Made by a program: the position numbers and the translations under genes. From positions 1 through 64,000 of the forward strand of contig CANLOV010000012.1 in the NCBI GenBank assembly GCA_947492955.1: 64,000 nucleotides of DNA. Direction: 5' to 3'. This stretch comes from an uncultured Cellulophaga sp. (GTDB taxonomy: Bacteria; Bacteroidota; Bacteroidia; Flavobacteriales; Flavobacteriaceae). Below the pieces are notes generated by a model. The model saw only the letters and a list, made by a program, of their open reading frames with translations, did not search any database and was not told the origin of the DNA. This document shows positions 26,126 through 35,087 of this stretch, one piece after another (positions within the stretch are counted from its first letter, which is position 1; the number at the start of each line of letters is the position of its first letter).

Positions 26126-26971
26126 ATGATTAATTTTAACGGAGAGATTTTTTCTAAAGACACTTTTTTTTTAAACCATAACAATAGAGGCTATCGTTAT
26201 GGAGATTCTTTATTTGAAACTTTACGAGTTATTGATAAAAAAATTATCTTCTGGGAAGATCACTACCTTAGACTTATGTCGTCTATGCGAATTCTAAGAA
26301 TGGAAATTCCTATGAATTTTACAATGGAGTTTTTACAAGAACAAATTTTAAGTACTGTAGCGGCTAATAGTAATGAACAAAATATAGCACGTGTTCGCTT
26401 ATCTGTATTTAGAAATGATGGTGGTTTTTATACCCCAAACACCAATGATATTTCATATATAATAGAAGTAGAAAAATTAAACAATTCTTTCTATACATTA
26501 AGTAAAGACACTTATGAGGTAGAACTTTTTAAAGATTTTTATGTAAATCCCGATATGTTATCTACCTTAAAAACTAATAATAAAATTATTAATGTTGTAG
26601 GTAGCATTTTTGCTAAAGAGAATAATTACAATAATTGTCTATTATTGAACAATGCTAAACAAGTTGTAGAATCTTTAAATGGTAATATATTTCTTGTAAA
26701 AGGGAATACAATTAAAACACCTCCAAAAAAAGATGGTTGTTTAAACGGTATTATTCGTAAAAAATTAATAGATATAATTTCTAAAATAGAACCCTACAAT
26801 TTAGAAGAAACTTCTATTTCTCCTTTTGAACTACAAAAAGCTGACGAATTATTTATAACCAATGCCATTGTTGGCATACAGCCAATATCAAAATATAGAA
26901 AAAAGAATTATACGGCTACCGTTTCTTCTGATTTACTAGGGAAGTTAAATGCAGCAGCCAAGTTAACTTAA
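26126..26971 (+). CDS. pabC: Aminotransferase class IV (probable 4-amino-4-deoxychorismate lyase)
   Basis: The 281-residue PLP enzyme of fold type IV has the N-terminal RGYRYGDSLFETLRV motif (about 21-35), the PLP-Lys in LSTLKTNNKI (about residue 152) and the SLNGNIFLV phosphate-binding region near 188. The family covers aminodeoxychorismate lyase and branched-chain or D-amino acid aminotransferases. The single-gene context and sequence favour PabC (p-aminobenzoate for folate), at moderate certainty. Its last 4 nt overlap the convergent yqgE-like gene. Confidence 0.82.
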   Translation: MINFNGEIFSKDTFFLNHNNRGYRYGDSLFETLRVIDKKIIFWEDHYLRLMSSMRILRMEIPMNFTMEFLQEQILSTVAANSNEQNIARVRLSVFRNDGGFYTPNTNDISYIIEVEKLNNSFYTLSKDTYEVELFKDFYVNPDMLSTLKTNNKIINVVGSIFAKENNYNNCLLLNNAKQVVESLNGNIFLVKGNTIKTPPKKDGCLNGIIRKKLIDIISKIEPYNLEETSISPFELQKADELFITNAIVGIQPISKYRKKNYTATVSSDLLGKLNAAAKLT

Positions 26972-27531
26972 TTAAGACTCGGATTTTCTGGAGAATTACA
27001 CCATAAAAGATAGTCTCCTCCTAATTCTTTCATTTTTTCTTTCCAAAAGAAAGAACTTTCGGATTGTTTTATAATATCTCTGTTAGATTTATTTTTTGTA
27101 ACTACCCATGATTTTAGTGATAACTCCTGATTTAATTGTAGAGATTCCCAACCAGAATATCCTAGAAAAAAACGAATTTCCATATTAGATATTTCATTAC
27201 TATTTATAAGGTCTACTATATTTTCAAAATCACCTCCCCAATATATACCATCAGATATCTCAATACTATTTTCTATTAAATGAGGAACAACATGTATAAA
27301 ATATAGATTATCCTGTTCTACAGGGCCGCCATTGTATACTCTATATGGCATAGTTATTTCTGAAACTAAATCGGATATTGTATACTCTAAGGGTTTATTT
27401 AATATAAACCCCACAGAACCTTGGTTATTATGCTCCGCAAGTAATACAACAGCTCTATTAAAAGAAACATCTCCCGTTAATGTTGGATCGGCAATTAAAA
27501 GTTTTCCTTTTTGAGGTTCTATTTGATCCAT
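26968..27531 (-). CDS. YqgE/AlgH family protein
   Basis: The 187-residue protein matches the YqgE/AlgH fold. It starts MDQIEPQKGKLLIADPTL, then has FNRAVVLLAEHNNQGSVGF and LNKPL near residues 24-48, and the YNGGPVEQDNLYFIH and FLGYSGWESLQL motifs. The family is widespread and of unproven function; AlgH affects alginate expression in Pseudomonas. It is monocistronic, with coding ends overlapping by 4 nt with the pabC-like gene. Confidence 0.93.
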   Translation of the reverse strand: MDQIEPQKGKLLIADPTLTGDVSFNRAVVLLAEHNNQGSVGFILNKPLEYTISDLVSEITMPYRVYNGGPVEQDNLYFIHVVPHLIENSIEISDGIYWGGDFENIVDLINSNEISNMEIRFFLGYSGWESLQLNQELSLKSWVVTKNKSNRDIIKQSESSFFWKEKMKELGGDYLLWCNSPENPSLN

Positions 27532-27595
27532 AAGCTATAAGTTTAATCTACTTAAATATAAGAAAAACATTATTAATAAAAAATAGACTATACAA

Positions 27596-27622
27596 AAAAA
27601 GCACCCAAAATGGGTGCTTTTT
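27596..27622 (-). terminator. Terminator of the HU gene
   Basis: On the minus strand the stem AAAAAGCACCCA / TGGGTGCTTTTT is followed by further T, 25 nt after the HU stop codon. Confidence 0.9.
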
Positions 27623-27646
27623 ATCTTTTGTATAAAACAATAAACC

Positions 27647-27919
27647 TTAGTTTACAGCTTTACCTAATTCTGCTCCAGCTTTAAATTTTACAACATTTTT
27701 AGCTGCAATTTTTATAGTTGCTCCAGTTTGTGGGTTTCTACCATCTCTTGCTTCTCTTTTAGATACAGACCATGATCCAAAACCTACTAAAGAAACTCTA
27801 TCTCCTTTTTTAAGAGTACCTTCTACATTACCTAAGAAAGACTCTAATGATTTTTTTGCTGCTGCTTTTGTAATACCAGCATCAGCTGCCATTGCATCGA
27901 TTAACTCTGTTTTGTTCAT
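27647..27919 (-). CDS. hup: HU family DNA-binding protein
   Basis: The 90-residue HU-type nucleoid protein has the helical dimerisation half (residues 1-45), the SLVGFGSWSVSKREARDGRNPQTG beta-arm region near 43-66 (Arg/Lys-rich, with the Pro of the DNA-bending tip) and the C-terminal helix. It binds and bends DNA nonspecifically. It has a textbook promoter (27965-27994), leader of about 39 nt and its own terminator, as expected for an abundant protein. Confidence 0.96.
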   Translation of the reverse strand: MNKTELIDAMAADAGITKAAAKKSLESFLGNVEGTLKKGDRVSLVGFGSWSVSKREARDGRNPQTGATIKIAAKNVVKFKAGAELGKAVN

Positions 27920-27964
27920 AATTGAATTATATTAATTGTTGTTAAAAATAATTTTTTACCCTAA

Positions 27965-27994
27965 CAAATTTATACGGATTTATGATTAACGCAA
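27965..27994 (-). promoter_or_regulatory. Predicted HU promoter
   Basis: Read on the minus strand: TTG (27994-27992), 19 nt, then TAAATTTG (27972-27965). This is the best promoter match in the window and is identical in layout to the yebC promoter. Confidence 0.7.
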
Positions 27995-28096
27995 GTAAAA
28001 TCAATGGAAATGCCCGTTTTTGTTAATAACTTAAGGACTTTGTTGATAAAGTAAGGCGTTTTTTACGAATCTCCTGAGCCTAGTGATAGCAAGGGT

Positions 28097-29065
28097 TTAG
28101 CAAATAATTGCATTTTCTTTTAGTTTTAACCCATTTAAAACTTCCGATGTCTTCATTTTTCGCTTACCTGGTAATTGTATTTCTAACAGTTTTATATACC
28201 CCCCTTTTACAGCTACTCGTATACTCTTTTTATCTATTAATAAGTAACCTGTTGTATAACTATGTATTTCCTTTTCCATAACAGCATCATATATTTTAAG
28301 AAAAACTTCTTCATCATCGTTCTTTAATATAGCCCAAGATGCTGGGTAGGGACTTAAACCTCTTATATGATTGTATATGGCTTCTATAGATTGTTCCCAG
28401 TTTATTTTACAGGTATCCTTGTGTATTTTAAAAGCTTCTTTTAATTCCTCTGTATCGTTTTGTGGTATGGTCTCTATTGTACCTGCTTCTATTTGCTGTA
28501 TTGTTTTTATAACTAAGCTAGCTCCTATTTCCTTTAACTTATCGTGTAATGTACCTGCCGTATCGTTAGGTGCTATACTTGTTTTCTCTTGTAATATAAT
28601 TTCTCCTGTATCTATTTTATCATCTATAAAAAAGGTAGAAACACCCGTTTCTGTTTCTCCGTTTATAATAGCCCAGTTAATGGGTGCTGCTCCTCTATAA
28701 TTAGGCAACAATGAAGAATGCAGGTTAAATGTACCATATTTAGGTATTTGCCACACCACTTTTGGCAACATTCTAAATGCTACTACTACTTGCAGGTTTA
28801 TATTTAAAGCTGTTAATTCTTCTAAGAAAGATTCACTTTTTAAATTTGTGGGTTGCAATACCTTTAAATTATTTGCTACCGCATATTTTTTAACGGCAGA
28901 CTCTTGTAATTTCCTTCCCCTACCCGCTGGTTTATCTGGTGCCGTAATAACACCTACTACATTATATCCATTCTCTACAAGTTGTGTTAATGTGGCAACA
29001 GCAAACTCTGGTGTACCCATAAATACAATTCGTAATTCTTTCTTATCTACTAATTTCATATTCAT
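28097..29065 (-). CDS. fmt: Methionyl-tRNA formyltransferase
   Basis: The 322-residue enzyme formylates initiator Met-tRNA. The formyltransferase domain shows RIVFMGTPEFAV (12-23), HSSLLPNYRGAAPINWAI (about 117-134, catalytic His) and the SLLPNYRG loop. The C-terminal OB-fold domain begins near 210. The start overlaps the end of recQ by 23 nt. Met3 (MKLVDKKE) is an alternative start that shortens the overlap. Confidence 0.95.
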   Translation of the reverse strand: MNMKLVDKKELRIVFMGTPEFAVATLTQLVENGYNVVGVITAPDKPAGRGRKLQESAVKKYAVANNLKVLQPTNLKSESFLEELTALNINLQVVVAFRMLPKVVWQIPKYGTFNLHSSLLPNYRGAAPINWAIINGETETGVSTFFIDDKIDTGEIILQEKTSIAPNDTAGTLHDKLKEIGASLVIKTIQQIEAGTIETIPQNDTEELKEAFKIHKDTCKINWEQSIEAIYNHIRGLSPYPASWAILKNDDEEVFLKIYDAVMEKEIHSYTTGYLLIDKKSIRVAVKGGYIKLLEIQLPGKRKMKTSEVLNGLKLKENAIIC

Positions 29066-30941
29066 TTTTAGTATTTATAATAATATAGTTGTCTTGTAAC
29101 AAATGTTGTAATGCTTCTATAATATTATCTTCCTTATAGGCTAATTCTTTTATTAATACCCTAGAAGTAGCTGTTTTTATCTTTAACAAGCTTATTATAT
29201 CTTGTTTTATCAATTTTAATACATCCGTATCAATAGTATTATTTTGCAAACATATATCACACTTTCCACAATCCGTTTTCTTTTCTCCAAAATATTTAAG
29301 CAACAACTTATTTCTACATTGCGTACTATTATTAATATACGCTAACATGCTTTTAATATTATTTATTTTTAACTGTTGTTGTTCTTTTAACTTTTTTCCA
29401 AAAAAATTAATTGTTCTATCGTCTTCTCTTGGTACCAAAAAAGTAAGTTCTATATCATTATTTTGCGCTTTATAGCTTATAAACTCTCTTTTTGCTAATT
29501 CTTCTAAAACACTATTAACTTGTTGTTCTGTTACATTTGCTTTTTTAGCTATAAGAAACATATTTAGTTTTGTTTCGTGCTCAAAAACACCTCCATAGGT
29601 TCTTAAAATTGTTTGTACTATGGGGGCATTACTTTGGTTATGCTCTAAATAAGAAAATAATTGTTGTTTAGATGCTAAAAACTGTATGGTAGTTTTTCTA
29701 GAAAACGATTCTGATAATGCTATAACAGAATTTTGATCTAACACTCGCAATCCATTATAGGTAAGCATAGCTTTTAATTGATAAGTATCGCAAAAGGCAT
29801 TGAAATTTAATTGATAGGTTTCATCATTCCCCATTCCATATGGAATTTGAAAATAATTACTAAGCTTATTATATAGTAGTTTTACAAAACTAATGTCTGG
29901 TAACACATTTACAAACTGATTCTTAACCGTATTTTCATCTTCTTTATTTGTTAAAACAATAGCTGCTGCAGGTTTACCATCTCTACCTGCCCTACCTGCT
30001 TCCTGAAAATAATTCTCAATACTATCTGGTATTTGATAATGTACTACTAATTGCACATCTGGTTTGTCTATACCCATTCCAAATGCGTTAGTAGCTACCA
30101 TAACTTGCACTTTATTTTCTAACCAAAGATCTAATCGTTCTTTTTTATCTTTTTTAGAAATACCTCCATGAAAGAAAGCAGCCTTACAATTATTTTCATT
30201 TAAATAAAAAGATAGTTCATGTGCTAAACGCCTAGTTCTTACATAAACTATAACGCTTTTAGTTGCTTTATTACAAAGCTCTTTTAAACTATACTTTTTA
30301 TCTTCTTTTCTATAAACTTTAAAAACTATATTATCTCTGGCAAAAGAATCTTTAACCGTACTATGGTTTTTAAATTGTAAATTTTCTACTATATCTTTTG
30401 CAACTTGTTCCGTTGCTGTAGCTGTTAGTGCTAATAAAGGTACTTGTGGTACTAATGTTCTTATAGCCGAACACTCTAAATATGCTGGTCTAAAATCGTG
30501 TCCCCATTGCGATATACAATGAGCTTCGTCTACAGCAACTAAACTTACATTCATCTGCTGAATTCTGTTACGCACCATTTCTTGCTGCAAACGTTCTGGT
30601 GATAGGTATAAAAACTTATAATTACCATAAAGACAATTATCTAATAAGTTTATAACTTCATCTATAGGAATACCTCCTGTAATAGCAATAGCTTTTATTC
30701 CTTTTGCAGTTAAACTAGCTACTTGGTTTTGAATTAAGGCTACCAAAGGAGAAATAACAATACAAATACCCTCTTGCACTAAAGCAGGAACCTGATAACA
30801 TACAGACTTACCCCCACCGGTTGGTAAAAGAGCCAAAACATCTTGTTTATTTAATACTGAATTTATTATCTGTTTTTGTGACCCTCTAAATGTGGAAAAA
30901 CCCCAATACTGCTCTAAAATTTCCTCTGGGCTTTTTTGCAT
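29043..30941 (-). CDS. recQ: RecQ-type ATP-dependent DNA helicase
   Basis: The 632-residue superfamily 2 helicase has Walker A LLPTGGGKSVCYQ (about 39-51), the DEAH box VDEAHCISQWGHDFR, motif VI YFQEAGRAGRDG (about 318-329), a zinc-binding region ending CGKCDIC (about 565-571) and a winged-helix part. There is no HRDC domain after it, giving the short RecQ form. It unwinds DNA in recombination repair. Its ATG overlaps the upstream ATPase stop by one base (TAATG). Confidence 0.92.
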   Translation of the reverse strand: MQKSPEEILEQYWGFSTFRGSQKQIINSVLNKQDVLALLPTGGGKSVCYQVPALVQEGICIVISPLVALIQNQVASLTAKGIKAIAITGGIPIDEVINLLDNCLYGNYKFLYLSPERLQQEMVRNRIQQMNVSLVAVDEAHCISQWGHDFRPAYLECSAIRTLVPQVPLLALTATATEQVAKDIVENLQFKNHSTVKDSFARDNIVFKVYRKEDKKYSLKELCNKATKSVIVYVRTRRLAHELSFYLNENNCKAAFFHGGISKKDKKERLDLWLENKVQVMVATNAFGMGIDKPDVQLVVHYQIPDSIENYFQEAGRAGRDGKPAAAIVLTNKEDENTVKNQFVNVLPDISFVKLLYNKLSNYFQIPYGMGNDETYQLNFNAFCDTYQLKAMLTYNGLRVLDQNSVIALSESFSRKTTIQFLASKQQLFSYLEHNQSNAPIVQTILRTYGGVFEHETKLNMFLIAKKANVTEQQVNSVLEELAKREFISYKAQNNDIELTFLVPREDDRTINFFGKKLKEQQQLKINNIKSMLAYINNSTQCRNKLLLKYFGEKKTDCGKCDICLQNNTIDTDVLKLIKQDIISLLKIKTATSRVLIKELAYKEDNIIEALQHLLQDNYIIINTKNEYEISR

Positions 30942-31504
30942 TAAATTAAATTTAGTTCTTCTAATATAAATGCAATACGGTTTTCTATAGTATCCTTAGG
31001 TATTGTATTTATTTTATAACCACATTGGGTATAATTAGCTATAAGATGTTTTTCTATAGCCACCCCTTCTTCATAACTTTCGAAACGCTCATTATCAGTG
31101 GTATATATTTGTTCCCACATAGGTAAAAGAAAAATAGTATCGTATATATTTTCTTTTGTTGCGTTTACATAATCGTTTCCATATTCCTGATTAAAATAAT
31201 CCATATATGCCAAAACATCTGGTATTCCTCTATCAAAAAAAACCACTTCTTTATCAATATACAAAGACGCTTTATAATGATCTATTCTTCCGTTTAAAAG
31301 TTTTTTATTAAAACTCTCAGAGTCAGACACTAATGCTATTGGATTTGTATCAAAAGATTGTATATCTCCACTATTTTTTGCTTCTAGGGTTATATCCCTA
31401 ATAACTTCATGAAAACATGTATAACCTGCTTTTTCTAGTCCATTAATAACAGAGGTTTTCCCCGTTCCGGGTCCACCAGTAATAACAATTTTTTTTGATT
31501 TCAA
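30941..31504 (-). CDS. AAA-family P-loop ATPase/kinase-like protein
   Basis: This small P-loop protein has Walker A TGGPGTGKTS right at the N-terminus, FFDRGIPDVLAY as Walker B-like region and a C-terminal helical part. It resembles the AAA_28/NadR-type nucleotide kinases, and its substrate is unknown. The start is set at the TTG at 31504 (LKSKKIVITGG), since homologous P-loops begin within a few residues. A GTG at 31543 would add 13 residues and is the other choice. It is coupled to recQ. Confidence 0.8.
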   Translation of the reverse strand: MKSKKIVITGGPGTGKTSVINGLEKAGYTCFHEVIRDITLEAKNSGDIQSFDTNPIALVSDSESFNKKLLNGRIDHYKASLYIDKEVVFFDRGIPDVLAYMDYFNQEYGNDYVNATKENIYDTIFLLPMWEQIYTTDNERFESYEEGVAIEKHLIANYTQCGYKINTIPKDTIENRIAFILEELNLI

Positions 31505-31571
31505 AGCAGTATTTTTTAGAATTACAAAGTAATGAAATACCACCTTAATTAAAAAATTGATACTGATACTT

Positions 31572-31579
31572 TATATTTG
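31572..31579 (+). promoter_or_regulatory. Predicted -7 box of the DUF493 gene
   Basis: A perfect TATATTTG lies 13 nt before the ATG at 31593. No -33 TTG stands at the usual distance; one occurs at 31557-31559, too close. This is therefore a tentative call. Confidence 0.4.
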
Positions 31580-31592
31580 CAAAAAAAATTAA

Positions 31593-31880
31593 ATGGAATC
31601 TGAAAAATCAGAAGAATTTTATAAAAAATTAAAAATTCAATTAGAAGATACTTCAAAATGGCCTTCTAACTATTTATACAAGTTTATAGTACCTACATCC
31701 GAAGAAAAAATTAATCAGATTAATGCTATTTTTGATAATATCGGTGCTATCATAGAATCTAAAAAATCTAAAACAGGTAAATACACAAGCCTTTCTATTA
31801 CTGTTCGCCTTAAAAATCCTGATGCAGTGATAAAAAAATACAAAGAAGTTGGTAAAATAGGAGGAGTTATATCTTTATAA
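31593..31880 (+). CDS. DUF493 family protein
   Basis: The 95-residue protein belongs to the DUF493/YbeD family, an ACT-like alpha/beta fold. Recognisable are WPSNYLYKFIVPT near residue 23 and KTGKYTSLSITV near 60. It may act as a small regulatory or ligand-binding protein; the role is unproven. It is a short single-gene unit just upstream of the DUF4290-murA operon. Confidence 0.9.
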   Translation: MESEKSEEFYKKLKIQLEDTSKWPSNYLYKFIVPTSEEKINQINAIFDNIGAIIESKKSKTGKYTSLSITVRLKNPDAVIKKYKEVGKIGGVISL

Positions 31881-31896
31881 AATAGTAATTGTGCTA

Positions 31897-31904
31897 TAAT
31901 TTTG
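31897..31904 (+). promoter_or_regulatory. Predicted -7 box of the DUF4290-murA operon
   Basis: TAATTTTG fits TAnnTTTG and lies 66 nt upstream of the DUF4290 start. A second near match, TACTTTG, follows at 31906-31912. No clear -33 element is seen. Confidence 0.4.
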
Positions 31905-31970
31905 CTACTTTGCAATCGTTATAAGTGTACATACTTCCTTTAGCAAAACCTTTTAAGCAAAAAATTTAAT

Positions 31971-32636
31971 TTGGATCAAGTAGAAAATTTAGAGTATAAT
32001 ACTGAGCGTCCACAGCTCATTATACCAGAGTACGGAAGACATTTTCAAAAAATGGTGGATCATGCAGTATCAATTACTGATGATGCAGAGCGTAATAAAA
32101 TAGCAAAAGCTATTATTAGCGTTATGGGAAATTTACAGCCTCATTTAAGAGATGTTCCCGATTTTCAGCATAAACTATGGGATCAATTATTTATTATGTC
32201 TGATTTTAAATTAGATGTAGAATCGCCATTTCCTATTACAAGTAAAGAAGTTTTACAAGAAAGACCAGCTCCTTTAAAATACCCTCAAAACTTTCCTAAA
32301 TATCGTTTTTACGGTAATAACATTAAAAGAATGATTGATGTTGCTGTAGAATGGGAAAAAGGAGATATGAGAGATGGCTTAGAGTATGCCATAGCTAATC
32401 ATATGAAAAAATGCTACCTAAACTGGAATAAAGATGTGGTAGATGATAGTGCTATTTTTAATCATTTATTTGAATTAAGTGATGGTCGTATAGATTTAGC
32501 AAAAGCTGATGTTAAACTTACTGATAGTGGTCAGTTCTTAAAAAATAGAGTTGCTAAAAGCTCTAAAGCTTATAACAATAGCAAAAAGAACCAAAGAAAC
32601 AACAACAATAATCATCGTTCTAAAAAACGATACTAA
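31971..32636 (+). CDS. DUF4290 family protein, TTG start
   Basis: The 221-residue protein is recognised as DUF4290 from YNTERPQLIIPEYGRH near residue 10 and the MRDGLEYAIANHMKKCYLNWN segment near 130. Restricted to Bacteroidota, it is usually placed just before murA, as here (14 nt). The C-terminus is rich in Asn, Lys and Arg, suggesting contact with nucleic acid or an acidic partner. The start must be TTG: an in-frame stop lies directly upstream and homologs begin at this point. Confidence 0.9.
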   Translation: MDQVENLEYNTERPQLIIPEYGRHFQKMVDHAVSITDDAERNKIAKAIISVMGNLQPHLRDVPDFQHKLWDQLFIMSDFKLDVESPFPITSKEVLQERPAPLKYPQNFPKYRFYGNNIKRMIDVAVEWEKGDMRDGLEYAIANHMKKCYLNWNKDVVDDSAIFNHLFELSDGRIDLAKADVKLTDSGQFLKNRVAKSSKAYNNSKKNQRNNNNNHRSKKRY

Positions 32637-32650
32637 TATTTCAGCGTTAA

Positions 32651-33958
32651 ATGGGAACATTTAAAATTGAGGGTGGACACCAATTAAAAGGTGATATTAC
32701 ACCACAAGGCGCAAAAAACGAAGCTTTACAAATACTTTGCGCCGTACTTTTAACTCCAGAAGAAGTAACTATTCACAATATTCCAGATATTGTAGATGTA
32801 AATAAATTAATAGCCTTACTAGAAGATTTAGGAGTAAAAATCCAAAAAAAAGGAAAAGGTTCTTATACTTTTAAGGCTGATGATGTTAATTTAGATTACC
32901 TACAATCCGAACAATTTAAAAAAGATGGTCGTGGTTTAAGAGGCTCTATTATGCTAGTTGGTCCTTTATTAGCTCGTTTTGGAAAAGGATACATTCCTAA
33001 ACCAGGAGGAGATAAAATTGGAAGAAGAAGATTAGATACACATTTTGAAGGACTTATTAAATTAGGTGCTAAATTTAGATATAATAAAGAAGAATTATTT
33101 TACGGTGTTGAAGCTGAAAAGCTAACGGGGACTTACATGCTTTTAGATGAAGCTTCTGTTACTGGTACTGCAAATATTCTTATGGCTGCTGTTTTAGCAG
33201 AAGGAGAAACTACCATATACAATGCCGCTTGCGAACCTTATTTACAGCAATTAGCAAAAATGCTAAACCGCATGGGAGCTAAAATTTCTGGTGTTGGTTC
33301 TAATTTATTAACTATAGAAGGTGTTAAAGCATTAGGAGGTACAGAACACACCATGCTGCCTGATATGATAGAGATTGGTAGCTGGATTGGTCTTGCCGCT
33401 ATGACAAAAAGTGAGCTTACCATTAAAAACGTAAGTTGGAAAGATTTAGGACAAATTCCTACTACTTTTAGAAAACTAGGTATTACTGTTGAGCAAAAAG
33501 GAGATGATATTTATATCCCTGCTCACAAAGATGGTTATGAAATACAAAACTTTATCGATGGTTCTATTTTAACCATTGCCGATGCTCCATGGCCAGGACT
33601 TACTCCAGATATTTTAAGTATTATACTAGTTGTTGCTTCACAAGCCAAAGGAGAAGTGCTAATACACCAAAAAATGTTCGAGAGTCGTTTGTTTTTTGTA
33701 GATAAATTAATAGATATGGGCGCTAAAATTATTCTTTGCGACCCACATAGAGCTACTGTAATGGGACACAATTTTAAATCTACTTTAAAAGCTACTACTA
33801 TGGTTTCTCCGGATATTAGAGCAGGTGTTTCACTATTAATTGCTGCTTTATCTGCAAAAGGTACATCTACCATTCATAATATTGAACAAATAGACCGTGG
33901 TTATGAAAATATAGACGAACGTTTACGTGCTATTGGCGCTAAAATTGTTCGCTTGTAA
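32651..33958 (+). CDS. murA: UDP-N-acetylglucosamine 1-carboxyvinyltransferase MurA
   Basis: The 435-residue enzyme catalyses the first committed step of peptidoglycan synthesis. KNEALQILCA (22-31) holds the catalytic Lys22-Asn23 pair, and GRRRLDTH follows the active-site loop. The loop residue that is Cys115 in E. coli (GGCAIG) is Asp121 here (GGDKIG). The Asp version is known in mycobacterial MurA and makes the enzyme insensitive to fosfomycin. It is co-transcribed with DUF4290 and ended by the hairpin at 33982-34012. Confidence 0.96.
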   Translation: MGTFKIEGGHQLKGDITPQGAKNEALQILCAVLLTPEEVTIHNIPDIVDVNKLIALLEDLGVKIQKKGKGSYTFKADDVNLDYLQSEQFKKDGRGLRGSIMLVGPLLARFGKGYIPKPGGDKIGRRRLDTHFEGLIKLGAKFRYNKEELFYGVEAEKLTGTYMLLDEASVTGTANILMAAVLAEGETTIYNAACEPYLQQLAKMLNRMGAKISGVGSNLLTIEGVKALGGTEHTMLPDMIEIGSWIGLAAMTKSELTIKNVSWKDLGQIPTTFRKLGITVEQKGDDIYIPAHKDGYEIQNFIDGSILTIADAPWPGLTPDILSIILVVASQAKGEVLIHQKMFESRLFFVDKLIDMGAKIILCDPHRATVMGHNFKSTLKATTMVSPDIRAGVSLLIAALSAKGTSTIHNIEQIDRGYENIDERLRAIGAKIVRL

Positions 33959-33981
33959 AACAACATATTTATAAAAAAACT

Positions 33982-34012
33982 AAAAGGAGCTAATTGTCAT
34001 TAGCTCCTTTTT
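33982..34012. terminator. Bidirectional terminator between murA and pirin gene
   Basis: The perfect 13-bp stem AAAAGGAGCTAAT / ATTAGCTCCTTTT with a 4-nt loop is flanked by an A-run and a T-run. It serves murA (plus) and the convergent pirin gene (minus). Confidence 0.92.
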
Positions 34013-34051
34013 ATTTTTACTCGATAATCGAGATATAAATGTTTCATTTAC

Positions 34052-35047
34052 TTACTTCTCTATAACCGTACCATCTGGAAATTTTGCAAAACGCCCTTTA
34101 TCTTTAGTGTGTACATTATCCGCATGCGGCCATGGCCAACCGCCAAATTGTGTTAATCTATATTCGTCCATTGCTTGTTCTATCTCCTCATGGGTATTCA
34201 TTACAAAAGGCCCATGCTTAGCTATAGGTTCTTCTATTGCTTTACCTTGTAACATTAAAAAATGAGCGCTCTTATTACCTACTTTAATTTTTACTTCATT
34301 ATTAGAAACCAATTCTACACCATAATTGGGCGCTATCTTCTGGTCATTAATTTCTATACTATCTCCTTCATAAAAATAAAGCGTTCTGTTAACTTCATTT
34401 TTAGCAGCAGGTAATACATACTCTGTATTGGCATCGATATGAATATTCCATATAGCAACTTCATTTACTGGGTTTACAGCCCAAGAGTTTGGCGCTGGTT
34501 TTAATGCAGCAATACCTTTATAATCTCCTGCTATAACTTTTACTTTACTATTTTCTTCTACTACTACCGGAATATCTTCGTGCCATAGCATTGCAAAATG
34601 TGGATCTACAAACTTATCTGCTTTTGGTAGATTTAACCATATTTGAAACAATTCTAAAGGGTTTTCTTCTTCCGTTTTTAGCAAGGGAAACATTTCCGAA
34701 TGTTGTACACCACGACCAGCTGTCATCCATTGCACATCTCCTTCTCCAAAACGACCTGCAGAACCTAATGAATCTGAATGATCACAATATCCTTTATTCG
34801 CAATTGTTATGGTTTCAAAACCTCTATGTGGGTGATAAGGAAAACCTGGAATTGTTCTCCCATGATACATACGAAAACCATCTTTTACCGTAAAATCATT
34901 ACCTAAAGTTCTTCCTTCTAAAGATACAGCCGGACTCATATCTTCTTTTCCTTTTGGATATTGATCATAATGGTATACACAAAACAAAAATGGGTCTTGC
35001 GTTTGCCATGGAAATCCTAATGGAAATATATTCTTTATTGCTTTCAT
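34052..35047 (-). CDS. Pirin family protein
   Basis: The 331-residue bicupin has the pirin metal site in HPHRGFETITI (about 72-82) and AGRGVQHSEMF (about 109-119), which supply the three His and one Glu. Pirins are iron proteins; some are quercetin dioxygenases and others redox sensors. The C-terminal extension ending in GGWPWPHADNVHTKDKGRFA is typical of long pirins. It appears monocistronic. Confidence 0.92.
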   Translation of the reverse strand: MKAIKNIFPLGFPWQTQDPFLFCVYHYDQYPKGKEDMSPAVSLEGRTLGNDFTVKDGFRMYHGRTIPGFPYHPHRGFETITIANKGYCDHSDSLGSAGRFGEGDVQWMTAGRGVQHSEMFPLLKTEEENPLELFQIWLNLPKADKFVDPHFAMLWHEDIPVVVEENSKVKVIAGDYKGIAALKPAPNSWAVNPVNEVAIWNIHIDANTEYVLPAAKNEVNRTLYFYEGDSIEINDQKIAPNYGVELVSNNEVKIKVGNKSAHFLMLQGKAIEEPIAKHGPFVMNTHEEIEQAMDEYRLTQFGGWPWPHADNVHTKDKGRFAKFPDGTVIEK

Positions 35048-35087
35048 ACTAATTCCTTTTCTAATCTATTCTTCATCTAACTAATAA

